Origin: Lewinellaceae bacterium
Lineage (GTDB): Bacteria; Bacteroidota; Bacteroidia; Chitinophagales; Saprospiraceae
Assembly (NCBI GenBank): GCA_020636375.1
Contig: JACJXZ010000001.1
Span: 248,001-312,000 of the forward strand
Direction of reading: 5' to 3'
DNA: 64,000 nt
In this document: positions 8,631-18,800 of the stretch, one piece after another
Numbering within the stretch: the stretch's first letter is position 1
Layout of the letters: the number at the start of each line of letters is the position of its first letter
Notes under the pieces: model-generated
Seen by the model: only the letters and a program-made list of their open reading frames with translations
Told to the model about the DNA's origin: nothing
Databases searched by the model: none
Program-made: the position numbers and the translations under genes

Positions 8631-11096
8631 TTATTCTGTCCTAAGTGCCCGGACGGGACTGGCCAGGGCTGCCTTCATGCTTTGGAAGCCCACTGTGGCA
8701 AAGGCTACTGCGACAGTCAGGGCGCCGGCCAGGGCGAACACCTGCCAGCCAATGTCGATGCGATAGGCGAATCCCTGGAGCCACCGGTTCATGGCGAACC
8801 AGGCCAAAGGAGCGGCTATCACAATGGCCAGCAGGACCAGCTTCAGCATGTCTTTGGAAAGCAGCCCGATCAGGCCCGGGACGGAAGAACCGAGCACTTT
8901 TCGGATGCCGATCTCCCTGGTGCGCTGCGCAACGGTATAACCAGAGAGCCCAAACAACCCCAGGCAACCCACCAGGATAGCCAGGATGGCAAAAAAGGCG
9001 GACAAGCGGGCAAACCGCCGTTCGTTTCCGTACTGGCGGTTGAAATAATCGTCGAGGAAAAAGTGTTCGAAGGGGTTGCCGGGAAAGGCAGCCGCCCACG
9101 ACCGCTGCACGTGGGCCAGCGTCCCGGGCAGCCGGCTGGTCTGGATGCGCATGGAGTAAAACTCGCCGTTATAGGGCGTGCAGTAAAAAATGGTGGGGTC
9201 TGCCGCTTTTTTCAGGGAGACCTGGTGGTAATCATTTACAATGCCCACGACAATGGGGTTCCAATCAAAATTGGGAATAGACAGCGTGCGCCCAACCGCC
9301 TGTTGCGGCGCGTCGAACCCCAGCAGCCGCGCCGCCGCTTCGGTCAGGATGACGGAGGTGTCCCGGTCCTGCGGGAATTCGGCGGAAAAGGCCCGGCCGG
9401 CCAGCAACTTCATTTTAAATACCTCCAGGAAATCGTAGTCCATGCTGTTGATGCGCAGGGTGACGGCTTCGTTGTCGGCCGCGCCATAACGCTTCACCGA
9501 AGATTTGTACTCGCGCTGTTTTCCCGGGATGGTTATGGAAGTGGAAACGGCTTTGATGTCGGGGTGTTTGGCCAATTCAGCCCGGAAGACGTCGATAGCC
9601 GAATTGTAGGCCTGCCTGTCCCGCTCCGATATGCCCGGCCGTTCTACCACCAATACCTGGTCAATTTCCATCCCCAGGTCCCGGTTCAGCATAAACCGCA
9701 ACTGCCGGTATATGGTAAAGGTGCCGACGATGAGAACCATCGAAGCAGCGAACTGGAAAACGACCAGCCCCCGGCGCACCCAAAGGCCGCCTGCGGTGTT
9801 CTTCAAACTTCCTTTCAGCACCGAAACCGGCCGGAAAGAAGACAGCACGAAGGCCGGATAAATACCCGAGAACAGGCTGCCCGCCACCCAAAGCCCCAGC
9901 ATCAGGCCCAGGAACCAGGGCTGAAACAGGTAAAAGGCATCGAACGACAACCCGGAAAGGGTATTGAAAAGGGGCAAGGCCAGAAATACCAGAACCCAGG
10001 TGAGCAAGAGCGCTAAAAAATTCACCACTGTCGCCTCGGTTAAAAACTGCCGGACCAACTGCCCTTTCACCGCGCCGGCGACCTTTCGAATGCCGACCTC
10101 CCGCGCCCGCTCGATGGCTCGGGCAGTGGACAGGTTTACGTAGTTGATCCAGGCAATAAGCAGGACGAACAGCCCGGTCAATCCCATAAACAAGACGATG
10201 CGGCCGTCGCCGTTCGGTTCCGGCTCTTCGGCCAGGTCCGATGTGAGATGAATATCCCGCAGCGGCTGCAGGCCCAGCACGTCCTTGCGGTTCTGCTCCT
10301 CCATTTCCGGCTTGTATTGTTCCACGATGGCGGGAAATTTATCCAGCAGGGCCTGCGCATCCGTACCCGGCGCCACCCGGATAAAGGTATACATGTCTTT
10401 ACGCCGCCAGCTTTGCCCATAGCGCTCTGGTGCCTGCTCATAACGGCCGTACAGGGTTTTGTAGGAAAACAACACGTCGAATTTCAGGTGGGTGTTGGGC
10501 GGCAAATCCCTGAAAACGCCGGTTACCGTCACCAGCTCGTCATTGAAATCATCGTCCTGAAGGCGAAGGGACTGGCCAATGGGATTTTCTGATCCAAAAT
10601 ACAGGCTGGCGTATTTTTCCGAAACGACGGCGGTAAGCGGTTTCGCCAGTGCTGTTGCTGGGTTTCCGGCGGCCATCTCATAGCCCATCATAGGCAGGAA
10701 AGCAGAGTCGGCATACAGGAACTTCCGGTGCTTGAAGGCTATCGGCTCCGGTTTGGCCTGCTCGTTGGTGATGATGACGTTGTTTTTATAGCCCAGGTTG
10801 TACAGGCGGGCGAAGCTGGTAACCTCCGGCAGTTCCTGTAGCAGGGCCGGCCCCACCGCCGGATAATTCTCCGCGCTGGCAATCTGCAGCTCTCCGTTGA
10901 GGTACTGCTCCAGCGTCACCCGGTAGATGTTCTCCGCTCCCGGGATAAAATCTTCATAACTTCGCTCAAAGCGGACGTACTGGGCAATCAGCAAAAATAC
11001 GGCCATGCCGATGGCCAGCCCGAAAATGTGGATGAAACTGTAAAGTTTGTGCTTGAGCAAACTGCGCAGAGCGATGCGGAGGTAATTTCTGATCAT
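8631..11096 (-). CDS. FtsX/MacB-like ABC transporter permease
   Basis: 821-aa inner-membrane permease typical of Bacteroidota. The N-terminal helix is in MIRNYLRIALRSLLKHKLYSF ... IFGLAIGMAVFLLIAQYVRFE. A large periplasmic MacB core domain (~50-280) follows, then a first FtsX set of helices after FVLLIAWINYVNLSTARAIERAREVGIRKVAGA, a second periplasmic domain, and a second FtsX set (LSAFFAILAILVGCLGLFGLSGYTVAQRTREIGIRKVLGSS). The duplicated REIGIRKV motif marks the coupling helices to the ATPase. No ATPase gene is adjacent. The likely role is export or mechanotransmission; the substrate is unknown. Confidence 0.9.
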   Translation of the reverse strand: MIRNYLRIALRSLLKHKLYSFIHIFGLAIGMAVFLLIAQYVRFERSYEDFIPGAENIYRVTLEQYLNGELQIASAENYPAVGPALLQELPEVTSFARLYNLGYKNNVIITNEQAKPEPIAFKHRKFLYADSAFLPMMGYEMAAGNPATALAKPLTAVVSEKYASLYFGSENPIGQSLRLQDDDFNDELVTVTGVFRDLPPNTHLKFDVLFSYKTLYGRYEQAPERYGQSWRRKDMYTFIRVAPGTDAQALLDKFPAIVEQYKPEMEEQNRKDVLGLQPLRDIHLTSDLAEEPEPNGDGRIVLFMGLTGLFVLLIAWINYVNLSTARAIERAREVGIRKVAGAVKGQLVRQFLTEATVVNFLALLLTWVLVFLALPLFNTLSGLSFDAFYLFQPWFLGLMLGLWVAGSLFSGIYPAFVLSSFRPVSVLKGSLKNTAGGLWVRRGLVVFQFAASMVLIVGTFTIYRQLRFMLNRDLGMEIDQVLVVERPGISERDRQAYNSAIDVFRAELAKHPDIKAVSTSITIPGKQREYKSSVKRYGAADNEAVTLRINSMDYDFLEVFKMKLLAGRAFSAEFPQDRDTSVILTEAAARLLGFDAPQQAVGRTLSIPNFDWNPIVVGIVNDYHQVSLKKAADPTIFYCTPYNGEFYSMRIQTSRLPGTLAHVQRSWAAAFPGNPFEHFFLDDYFNRQYGNERRFARLSAFFAILAILVGCLGLFGLSGYTVAQRTREIGIRKVLGSSVPGLIGLLSKDMLKLVLLAIVIAAPLAWFAMNRWLQGFAYRIDIGWQVFALAGALTVAVAFATVGFQSMKAALASPVRALRTE

Positions 11097-11252
11097 GGCG
11101 CCGGGTGTGAGGTTTAGGGCAATCTACGTACAAAAAGACAGGGCTTAGGGGTAATAGTTGCTTTTTGCCTCCCGCTCTTCCCATCCCTTATTCCCCTGAA
11201 CTTTCCCCCTCCCCCTTTGTTACCCCTCCGAATATTTTAAAAACCACCACTT

Positions 11253-11423
11253 ATGTTCGGACTGTTCAAAAAAGACCCCGTCAAAAAACTGGAAAAAGAA
11301 TACCTCAGGCTGATGGAAGAAGCCATGCGCATCCAGCGCAGCGGGGACATCAAGGCCTACGCCGCCAAGGTTGCGGAAGCGGAAGAAATACAGCAAAAGA
11401 TCGATGCGTTGAAGGAAGGGTAA
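11253..11423 (+). CDS. 56-aa DUF6435/Lacal_2735-like small protein
   Basis: A small gene starting MFGLFKKDPVKKLEKEYLRL and ending EIQQKIDALKEG. It is highly charged and helical, and I recognise it as resembling the short Bacteroidota/gammaproteobacterial family DUF6435 (Lacal_2735-like). It has a proper ATG and a TAA at 11421, and its composition fits coding. It is divergent from the permease. The function is unknown. Confidence 0.7.
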   Translation: MFGLFKKDPVKKLEKEYLRLMEEAMRIQRSGDIKAYAAKVAEAEEIQQKIDALKEG

Positions 11424-11439
11424 TCGGGAATAAGGGTTT

Positions 11440-11525
11440 GCCACAAAGACACAAAGACACTAAGACGGCACTAAGCCGTACAACTATCGGCTTTGTGAGT
11501 CTTTGTGGCTTAGTGCCTTTGTGGC
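11440..11525. repeat. fold-back repeat with CACAAAGACAC core
   Basis: 11440-11465 (GCCACAAAGACACAAAGACA...) pairs with 11509-11525 (CTTAGTGCCTTTGTGGC). It lies 17 nt after the small gene and may end its transcript. The same CCAC(A/G)AAGACAC core reappears in the fold-back at 39258-39378. Confidence 0.6.
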
Positions 11526-11582
11526 TATAAGCTTTTAGGCACCTTATGTACAGTAGATATGATGCCCGGAAGCAAACGATTT

Positions 11583-12002
11583 CTAAGCCCTGGAAGGGAA
11601 TATTCCGGTGGTGCAGATAATAAAATTGATGCAGGTGGAGGGCTGCACATTGGGGATTTCCCTGCCCGTCCCTGTGACCACCATGCTGGAAACCGAATCG
11701 GCACTCATTTCCTTGTTGGTGTGGACGTTGGCAACCTGCTGGGGATTGGCTTCTGTTCCGACCTTTTCGCCCAGGCTTCGCGGCGTGAGCCCCGGGCCGC
11801 TGCCGGGGTGCATGGGCACCCGCCCCCGCAGGTCGGGCAGGGCAAAGGTCGTTCTTCCGTCTCCGCCATACGTCGTCCCCAGTATGGAAAACAGGGCACT
11901 GTGGTCGGCGATCTTCAGCACGCTGCCGTCGCAGAAAACCCAGTTGCGCGGGGCAAAGTTGCCGGCGAACATGATGATGGAACCGATAAATGCTTCGTTC
12001 AT
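11583..12002 (-). CDS. tail-collar-domain (MdpB-like) protein
   Basis: 139-aa protein with the phage tail-collar signature: MNEAFIGSIIMFAGNFAPRN, W-x-CDGS (WVFCDGSVLKI), YPALFSILGTTYGGDG-type SALFSILGTTYGGDG, then FALPDLRGRVPMHPG. I chose the ATG at 12002 over an upstream in-frame start because the family begins with this F-x-G-x-I motif. Such proteins occur as phage fibre parts and as stand-alone 'microcystin-dependent' proteins. Here it sits 100 bp downstream of the HEAT-repeat locus on the same strand, with no other phage genes nearby, so a receptor-binding or structural role in that locus is possible but inferred. Confidence 0.8.
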   Translation of the reverse strand: MNEAFIGSIIMFAGNFAPRNWVFCDGSVLKIADHSALFSILGTTYGGDGRTTFALPDLRGRVPMHPGSGPGLTPRSLGEKVGTEANPQQVANVHTNKEMSADSVSSMVVTGTGREIPNVQPSTCINFIICTTGIFPSRA

Positions 12003-12102
12003 GATGTAAAGTTTATCGGATGGCCCGAAACAAGGGCGATCCATGGTTTGGTAATGAAATGGTTGTTCTTGTCTTTTGCCCCCGGGATTCAACAGCTCTG
12101 CG

Positions 12103-12522
12103 TCAGCTTTTTGCCTTCGGCATATTTTCCGGCAATTCCTTCGGCGCCTCAACCGGGGCTTCTTTGGGGTTTTCCCTGGCATCCACCGTGACAGGCAGGG
12201 CATTGGTCTCCTGTCCGTTCAGCAGCAGGCTTGCCCACAGGCGGGGGCTGCCGTTGTATTTAGCCATCAGGGCGGGGTCCAGGGAGAACATCACCATTTG
12301 GTCGGTCCAGAGCTCAACGGGAGCGGCCGAGGGCTGGTGGTTGATAGCCAGCTGAAACTTGTCCTTATCGCTGGGCTCGCCGGTTCCGCGCAGCGACTGC
12401 CCGAAGAGGGTGACGGTGAGGCCTCCTTTGCCCTCGTTCTGGACGAGGTAGTGCAATTGCGGCGGCTGTTTCAGGTTCTGCCCGTCGGCGTACACCTGGA
12501 TGAGGTGCATGGTCCGTTCCAT
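12103..12522 (-). CDS. C-terminal part of the disrupted HEAT-repeat protein
   Basis: 139 codons beginning at an internal Met (MERTMHLIQVYADGQ), ending ENMPKAKS. I read this as the 3' part of the HEAT-repeat gene rather than an independent gene. Upstream, other frames continue sense seamlessly: SLTDFDLRQTIGRIDHAM joins directly in front of MERTMHL when one base is removed near 12570. The fragment looks like a beta-rich Ig-like domain (LHYLVQNEGKGGLTVTLFG ... SPRLWASLLLNGQETNALPVTV) with a Pro/Glu-rich tail. No family was recognised. Confidence 0.55.
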   Translation of the reverse strand: MERTMHLIQVYADGQNLKQPPQLHYLVQNEGKGGLTVTLFGQSLRGTGEPSDKDKFQLAINHQPSAAPVELWTDQMVMFSLDPALMAKYNGSPRLWASLLLNGQETNALPVTVDARENPKEAPVEAPKELPENMPKAKS

Positions 12523-12795
12523 GGCGTGGTCGATGCGGCCGATGGTCTGGCGGAGGTCGAAATCGGTGAGCGACGCCCTCTACCACGTACTGGCTCTGGA
12601 TGTAGGTGCCATTGAGGTTCAGCTCCCAGACGAAGCTGGTGAAGGCGGTCTGCACCTGCACCGGTCGTGGCCATGGCGCGCTGGATGCGCTCCAGGGGTC
12701 TTTGAGGAACTGGGTGAGGATGGCGCTGGTACTGCCCAGCCCTTACCAGCACGCCGGTGACGCGCCCCCCAGCTCCTGGCTTACCACGGAGATGA
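12523..12795 (-). other. multiply frameshifted joint of the HEAT-repeat gene
   Basis: Sense can be followed through this stretch only by changing frame at least five times. In order the readable pieces are: GVIISVVSQELGG, RVTGVLV, LGSTSAILTQFLKDP, LERIQRAMATT, VQTAFTSFVWELNLNGTYIQ, and SLTDFDLRQTIGRIDHAM. The first pieces are hydrophobic and glycine-rich, so the intact protein would carry a membrane-inserting hairpin between the HEAT repeats and the C-terminal domain. Confidence 0.65.
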
Positions 12796-15159
12796 TCACG
12801 CCCCCATGATGAGGACGACGCCCGTGGCGAAGGTGCGTACGTTGAGCTGCTGCAGCAGGCGCATGGTCTTCTTGGCGTTGTCGACCGCGTCGTTGAGCAG
12901 GATGGAGGCTTCCTCGCTGCGCGCCTTGGAGGGCTTGAGGTAGTATTCGGAGAGCAGTTCCTGGCGGGCGGCCCGCTCGCGTTCCTCGCCGGTCACGGTG
13001 CGCACCAGAGCGTCGACGGCCACCCGGCCGCCGATATTGCCGAGTATCTTGACCAGGTTTTCGCGGATATCGAGGTTTTCTTCCTTGGGCAGGCGTTTGC
13101 TGAGGGGCTCGATGGCCAGACGCTCCAGCTGGCTTTTAATTTTGGTATAAATGTCTGTCTTGTCCTTGTCTTCAAAAAACCAGCGGTCGCTCATCTCGCC
13201 CAGGAGATGGGTGATCCATTTCTGCACGGCGATCTCCCGTTCTTTCATCTGTTCTTCCATGAGCAACTTCAACATGGCCTGCCCCATGCTGAAGGTGGCT
13301 TCCGGGATGAGGCTGCCGTCGGGCCGGCGGACGGCGTCGTCCTGGCTGGCTACGATGTCGGCGTAAGCTTTTGACCTTTCCCGCAGGGAGTAGCACCAAC
13401 GGTAGATCTCGTTGGTGGTGTGGTTGTCCAGTTCGTCCTTGTCCAGTTTTTTGTCCTCGAAGACCCGCTTGACGGTGGGGTTTTGTTGGTCGTCCAGCAC
13501 TTTATGGAAGACGTAGTCCCTCACTTCTGCTTCCTTGCTCAGGTCCTGGCGGTTGTTCAGCAGGTTGGTCAGGGCCAGCACGGCGCCGGGCACGTAGCGG
13601 GCCTTGTGGGAGGCGCGGTCGACCAGGGTGCCGTTCTTATCGCTGGCCACCCAGATGACGCATTTTTCCAGGATGGCCTTCAGAGCGGCCTCGCTGCCGT
13701 ACTCGATGGCGCTGGCCATCAGCTCGCTGGCCTTGTCTTCCTGGTTGAGGTCTTTGATCAGGTCGTTGAGGCGATCCTGGATGACGTCAGACTTCCGCTT
13801 GAGGAAGGCGCTGGCCTGGGCCGATACTTCCGGATCTTCGTGGTTGACCGTAGCCAGGATGACCGGCAGGAGGTCGTTGTGGTTGGGGAAATCTCCGGCT
13901 TCCCAGCGGGTCTCGAGGATGCGGGGCGTGGCCAGCAGCAGCTTCCCTTTTTCCTGCTGGGTGAAAGAGATGTTTTCGAGTAGTTTTTTGGCCGCATCCG
14001 CCCGGTATACTCTGGCGATCCTTTTAAAGGTTTCGCGGCCGTCTTCGCTGTCCTCCGGCCCTTCCCTTCTTTCCATGTACCGCAGGTATTTGAACAGCTC
14101 GTTTTCATGCGGCTGGAGGAACTGGACAGCGTCTTCGCGGACGTTCTGTTCATCGTGCTTCAATGCCGCTATGAGGGCCGGCATAATCTTGTGCTCCAGT
14201 TTTTTGTTGGCTTGCCAGCGTTCGTCCAGGTCCTTGAAACTCAGCCATGCCCTGCCCCGGTCCTCGGCAGAGAGGCTGTCGTGATGGGTCAGGAAGTCGA
14301 ATACATCGTCATCGCCCAGGATTTCCCGGATAGCCTTCAGGTCTTCTTCCAGCGTGTTTTGCTCGCCGGACTCCCGTAGGTATTTGAACAGGGCGAAATA
14401 AATTTCCCGGCGGATCTTTTTTTCCACCGGTATTTCATCGCGTTTGCCGTTCAGATAGTCAAAAGCCTCACGGGGTTTATTGGGGTGGGCGGGAAATTCC
14501 GTTTCAAAGTTCTCCAGCCGGTAGCAAAGCAGCCGGTAGGTGGTTAGTTTTTGGTTGGCGCGGTAGTCCCAGGCCTGGAAATAGGGTTCGCGGCCTTTAT
14601 TGAATTCCCCCCATATTTCTACCCAGAACAAGACGTAAGATTTCCAGTACCTGCTCATTTTGCTGTTGAAGAACCGCTGTATCCGGCTCTCATCGTCTCC
14701 GGGCAGTTGGTAGAGGGTGGTCAGGATCGCATCCACGACGAACTTTTCCTGTTTCCAGGCGCGGGGGCGGACATCCTTGCCGGCATTCTCCACGAAAGCG
14801 GACCAGGCCCCCTGGGCGAACGCTCCCAGTGCTTTCCACAGCACGTCGATGCCGTGCTCCCAGTCGTCCTCCGGTGTGTAGCCTTTTGTCTGCAGGTGAT
14901 GGAGCAGGGTGGCGCCCTCTTTCAGCACCGCCCAGGTATTGTCGTCGGGTTTTCCCTCTTTTGCGGCTTCTTCCAGCAATTCCAGCGCCTGGTTGGCGAG
15001 GGTGTCCATGTCATTGCTGTAATCTTCTATCAACCGGTCAAAAAGCCGGGGTTCGGGGTCTTCGTAGACGCTCCAGTTTTTGCCGATGGAGCCTTCGGCG
15101 GAGAGGAGGAGTTTTTTCCAGGTGGGGTTGTCGGGGAGATTTAGAGCTGTTGTGCTCAT
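12796..15159 (-). CDS. large HEAT-repeat protein (3' end frameshifted)
   Basis: 787 codons from the ATG at 15159 (MSTTALNLPDNPTWKKLL) to a stop at 12796 that appears to come from a frameshift in a G run. The N-terminal ~300 residues are helical and unassigned. From about 330 on there are HEAT-like helical pairs, for example LEHKIMPALIAALKHDEQNV, LLPVILATVNHEDPEVSAQA and AIEPLSKRLPKEENLDIREN. The reading breaks at ATGVVLIMG, the start of a hydrophobic stretch that continues in other frames. The intact gene probably runs to 12103 and encodes roughly 1,030 aa. It is the second large gene downstream of the WD40-caspase-nuclease and is co-oriented with it. HEAT arrays commonly serve as protein or nucleic-acid binding scaffolds; the role here is inferred. 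Confidence 0.75.
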   Translation of the reverse strand: MSTTALNLPDNPTWKKLLLSAEGSIGKNWSVYEDPEPRLFDRLIEDYSNDMDTLANQALELLEEAAKEGKPDDNTWAVLKEGATLLHHLQTKGYTPEDDWEHGIDVLWKALGAFAQGAWSAFVENAGKDVRPRAWKQEKFVVDAILTTLYQLPGDDESRIQRFFNSKMSRYWKSYVLFWVEIWGEFNKGREPYFQAWDYRANQKLTTYRLLCYRLENFETEFPAHPNKPREAFDYLNGKRDEIPVEKKIRREIYFALFKYLRESGEQNTLEEDLKAIREILGDDDVFDFLTHHDSLSAEDRGRAWLSFKDLDERWQANKKLEHKIMPALIAALKHDEQNVREDAVQFLQPHENELFKYLRYMERREGPEDSEDGRETFKRIARVYRADAAKKLLENISFTQQEKGKLLLATPRILETRWEAGDFPNHNDLLPVILATVNHEDPEVSAQASAFLKRKSDVIQDRLNDLIKDLNQEDKASELMASAIEYGSEAALKAILEKCVIWVASDKNGTLVDRASHKARYVPGAVLALTNLLNNRQDLSKEAEVRDYVFHKVLDDQQNPTVKRVFEDKKLDKDELDNHTTNEIYRWCYSLRERSKAYADIVASQDDAVRRPDGSLIPEATFSMGQAMLKLLMEEQMKEREIAVQKWITHLLGEMSDRWFFEDKDKTDIYTKIKSQLERLAIEPLSKRLPKEENLDIRENLVKILGNIGGRVAVDALVRTVTGEERERAARQELLSEYYLKPSKARSEEASILLNDAVDNAKKTMRLLQQLNVRTFATGVVLIMGA

Positions 15160-15238
15160 TTGTTTTGGTTTTAGGTTAACCTTTTGAAATCCAGTTATCG
15201 GAAATAAAGCCACCGGCCTTTTTAGCATCCCTTAGGTG

Positions 15239-15556
15239 CTAATCTTCCGCTTCCAGTACCGCCACCAATCCCAGCCTGAAATCAAGACTGGTCCCCCGCA
15301 CCTCAAAAACCGCCGTCTTCCCATTGCGGGCAACCCGCAGTTTTTCCGCCGCCTCCAGGTCTTCACCCATCACCGCCTTCACCCGCAGCACTACTTCCGT
15401 TCCTTCCGGAAAGCCCCCTTCCTCCAGATCGAGCAAGCCTTCCCGTTGGATCGGCAGGTCATCGCTGCGGAGCGAATGGCCGTCGTTGCCCGCCACCCAG
15501 AAGGACAGTACAAACCAGGCGCGGTTGATACATTTGATGTGTTGTACTGCCTCCAT
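15239..15556 (-). CDS. 105-aa unknown protein between HEAT and caspase genes
   Basis: I do not recognise this protein. It starts MEAVQHIKCINRAWFVLSFW and alternates short hydrophobic strands (FVLSFWVAG, TEVVLRVKAV, TAVFEVRG, FRLGLVAVLE), suggesting a small beta-sandwich. It has no signal peptide or membrane segment. It lies 79 bp before the HEAT gene and 343 bp after the WD40-caspase-nuclease, all on the minus strand, so co-transcription is plausible. Confidence 0.6.
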   Translation of the reverse strand: MEAVQHIKCINRAWFVLSFWVAGNDGHSLRSDDLPIQREGLLDLEEGGFPEGTEVVLRVKAVMGEDLEAAEKLRVARNGKTAVFEVRGTSLDFRLGLVAVLEAED

Positions 15557-15899
15557 TTTCGGGTGGTTTTAGGGTGAGGCGAATGAGTTGGAGGCCGTTT
15601 GGGCTTAAAGTTTAGCGGTTTTCAAAAAAGCGAACATAGGTTTTAGGCCGTTTCTCTCGGGATTGGTGTAATTGGGCCAGGCCATGGGAGCAGTTAGGAA
15701 TGCATCTTTGTTGATGTCATCTCTAACTTTCCCTCACAAGGTAGGCAGTCTGGGTTTTTTATTCCGGGACAAATTTTGATATATGTTTCAAAAAAATAGC
15801 GGTTGAGATTCAAATAATGCCTTCATGGCCTTTAAAAAAGATGAATTCGGTTGGGCGTGTTGACTTTTTTGTTTCAAAAAAGAGCGGATTTGCTCCCGC
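15557..15899. other. intergenic gap without clear features
   Basis: AT-richer spacer. The only weak signal is CGAACATA near 15632, which read on the minus strand is TATGTTCG, one mismatch from TAnnTTTG. It could be a promoter for the 105-aa gene. No repeat or further ORF of note was seen. Confidence 0.4.
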
Positions 15900-18800
15900 T
15901 TACAAATACAAGCCGCCCAGCCGATATTCGATCTCAGGGGCACTGCCGGCGAAGCCTTTCTTTTCCAACTCTACCTTTTCCAGGATTTCGGTGGCGGGGC
16001 GCTCATCGGGGTGGGGGTCCAGCAGCTGCTCCCCCTGAAATTTCAGGCCGGTGAGCGATTCGATGAAGGAGACCTTCACCTGGTATACCTCCTTTTCCTT
16101 GTAGCCCAGGAAGTGTTCTTTTTCTTTGGCATCTTTAGATACAATTCCGTAATTGCCGAACTCTGCTTCCATCAGCCCCTTCTGGCCCATCAGAAAACCC
16201 ACGTAGCACAGCTTCTTGTCGGACTTGCGTTTGTAGTACACGACTTTCCAGAAGAGGGCAGGGACTTTTACCATTTCCTTTTTGCCGTTTCTTTCTATTG
16301 GGAAGAGGGGGTCATTCTCCTGGAATACCGGCCCGGTAAATATATTGACGAGATAGGAAAACTTCGGGCCTTTCTTCTTTTTTTCCTTGGCGGCCATTTC
16401 CATGATGTAATCTTCGAGGCCGCACCAGACATTGCCGTTCAATTGGTAGTGCTGGGGGATGGCATTGGTGAAGTAGAATGTCAGGCGGGCGCCTCTTTCG
16501 GCAGTGGCGGCATCATCGCCCCACTGGGTGTCTTCCCGTTTGGCCATGTGGCCGCGGTCGCAGAATTCCGTGTAGTAAATGGTTTTATTGTCTTTGGTTT
16601 TGAACTTGTATCTGTAAAAGCTGTCGCCCCACTGGTCTTCTTCAGGTAGCCGGCTGTCTTTGATGAATTTGGTGCTTTCGCGGCTCATTCCAATGAACTT
16701 CTCCCCGTCCAGGTTGCAGGCCGCAAAAAATGGGAATTTTCGGGACTTGCACTGGATAACGCTGTAGTACTGGTATTTGATCTCCGTTTCCCCATCCCTG
16801 GTTTTGGCGATATCCTGCTGCTGGGCCGCTGTCAGTTTAGGCAGGGGCACCTCGTAGCCTTTGCCGATAAAGTTGGGGTTATAACCGTAGGCCGGCGTAC
16901 CCTTGATGGCCCCCAGGTCTTCCTTTTTGCCCTTTTCCAGTAGAAGTACTTCCGCTTCGGTAGGAATCTGGTAGGGCTGCCGTGGAAAAACCAGTTCGCG
17001 TACTGCCCGGCCTAATTTAGGCACGATGTCTTCCATGCCTTGCCCGGTGACGCTTATATCTCCGAGGCTTTTATCGTCCTTGTAGAGCTTGCCGTTCACC
17101 GCGTAGCCATCCTCAGTTTTGGCGTACAGCCCTCTGACGCAGTGGGCGCCGGGAAAGTTATGGACGTCGATGAATACGGCTTTGGGCTGCCTTCCTGTAC
17201 CGATATCACCAGTGAGGTACTGATCGAGCACCTGGGATATGTTCAGGCCGTCCAGGAAATCCGCCTGGTTCATAAAGTTGCTGCGCACAAAGAGCGGCTT
17301 GGGCATGGCCAGCTTGATTCTCGCCCGGGTTTCTTTGGGAGCAATACCGATGTCGAAGCTTTCTATCTTTCGTGGGGCGCGCAGGTTGGGCCGTTGCACT
17401 ACGGCAAACTCTTTAGACAAGCGTTCCACCTCATCCACAGAGTAGAGGAAGAGCCGCATAATATCCACCGAATTTTCTGCCTGGTTGGCGCCCTTGCTCA
17501 GGGCAGCCCCCCGCATCCCCATCAGCAGGGCATAGGTCAGCAGGCCTTGTCCGTAGTTGGATGCTTCATAGCTCACCTTGTCCGCGGCGCTTCCCGTAAG
17601 TAAGAAGGTGCCCGTGCGGTCTTTCATGCGCTCCATGGCGCGATCCCGCGTGGCGTCGGTGGCATTTTTGCTCTTGAGGCTGTCGAGGAGCTTACCGGAG
17701 TAACAGGTGTCAAACACCATGACCTGTTTTCTGGCGGGGATGGCGTTGGCCCACTCTGACAACTCATCGGAAGAGATGGTAGCCTTTTCCCGGACACCAC
17801 TATCACTCAGGTCATCGCTGGTGATTTCGTGGGTGAGGTAATAGAACTGAGCTTTCTCCCCATCGTCAAAATTGGCGCCATGGCCTGAAAAGTAAATGAA
17901 GGTGACGTCCTGCGCTTTGGCCGCCTTGGCTATTGCGGCAAAGGCGTTTTTGATGTTTTCTTTACTCGAAAATGTATCGGTACCCGGCCTCTGGGTGGTC
18001 AGGAGTTTCGAGTGTACTTTATCCGTCAGGTTTTTCTTTTTATCCTCAAAGAGGTGTTTACCGACCAGCGTAATGGCTTCTTCCAGATAGGCTGCGTCCT
18101 GATCGGGGTAATGCAGGGAAAGGTTGGGGTTGTCGTATGTAGACGTACCGACGAACAGGGCATGCAAAGCGGGGGGAGAAGTATCGCCCCCCACCTTATC
18201 GTATGAGGTGGCCTGAAGCTGGCCGGGCAGCCACCCCTCTTCATTCCAGCAGCGTATGGCGATGCTGTTCTCGCCTGGCTCGAAGAAGCCGTCGTAATCT
18301 TCCAGCTCAATGGTAAAGGCGGTTTTCCGTTGCGGGTTGGCATCCTCCATCCGCATTTTGTGGTTGATGAAAAAGTTTACCTTGCCCAGGCCTCCATTGC
18401 GCTCGGTGAGCTTTACCTCCAGTTTTTTACCGGCCAATTCCATAGACGCTACCTCCGGATAGAGGGCCACCTCTTTGAACTCGTCAACTTTTTTGATCAG
18501 GCCATCGGCCAGGTTCAGGAGGATGGGCAACAGCCCCGGTTGCCAGTATCGGCCTTTCAGCTGATCGAGTTCTATGATCTCGGTTCCGAGAACGTAATAC
18601 ATGGCCTCCATTGCCCCCTCGGTAGCGTCGAAAAGGCCGGAAGGCGTTATCACTGCCCAGTCTGCTTCGTTGAGCAGGAAAAGGGTAGCAAGGCTGGCTC
18701 CGCTCTCGGCATCCCAGATACAGATGCTGTTGTCTCCTGCTGCCGTAAAAACGATGGTGCTGCCGTTTTTACCGGTACAGGTGGCAATACTGGATTCCAG

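Noticed and set aside
11583..12002. Prophage remnant inferred from the tail-collar protein
   Set aside because: No capsid, terminase, portal, integrase or other phage gene is near; a stand-alone collar protein is not enough.
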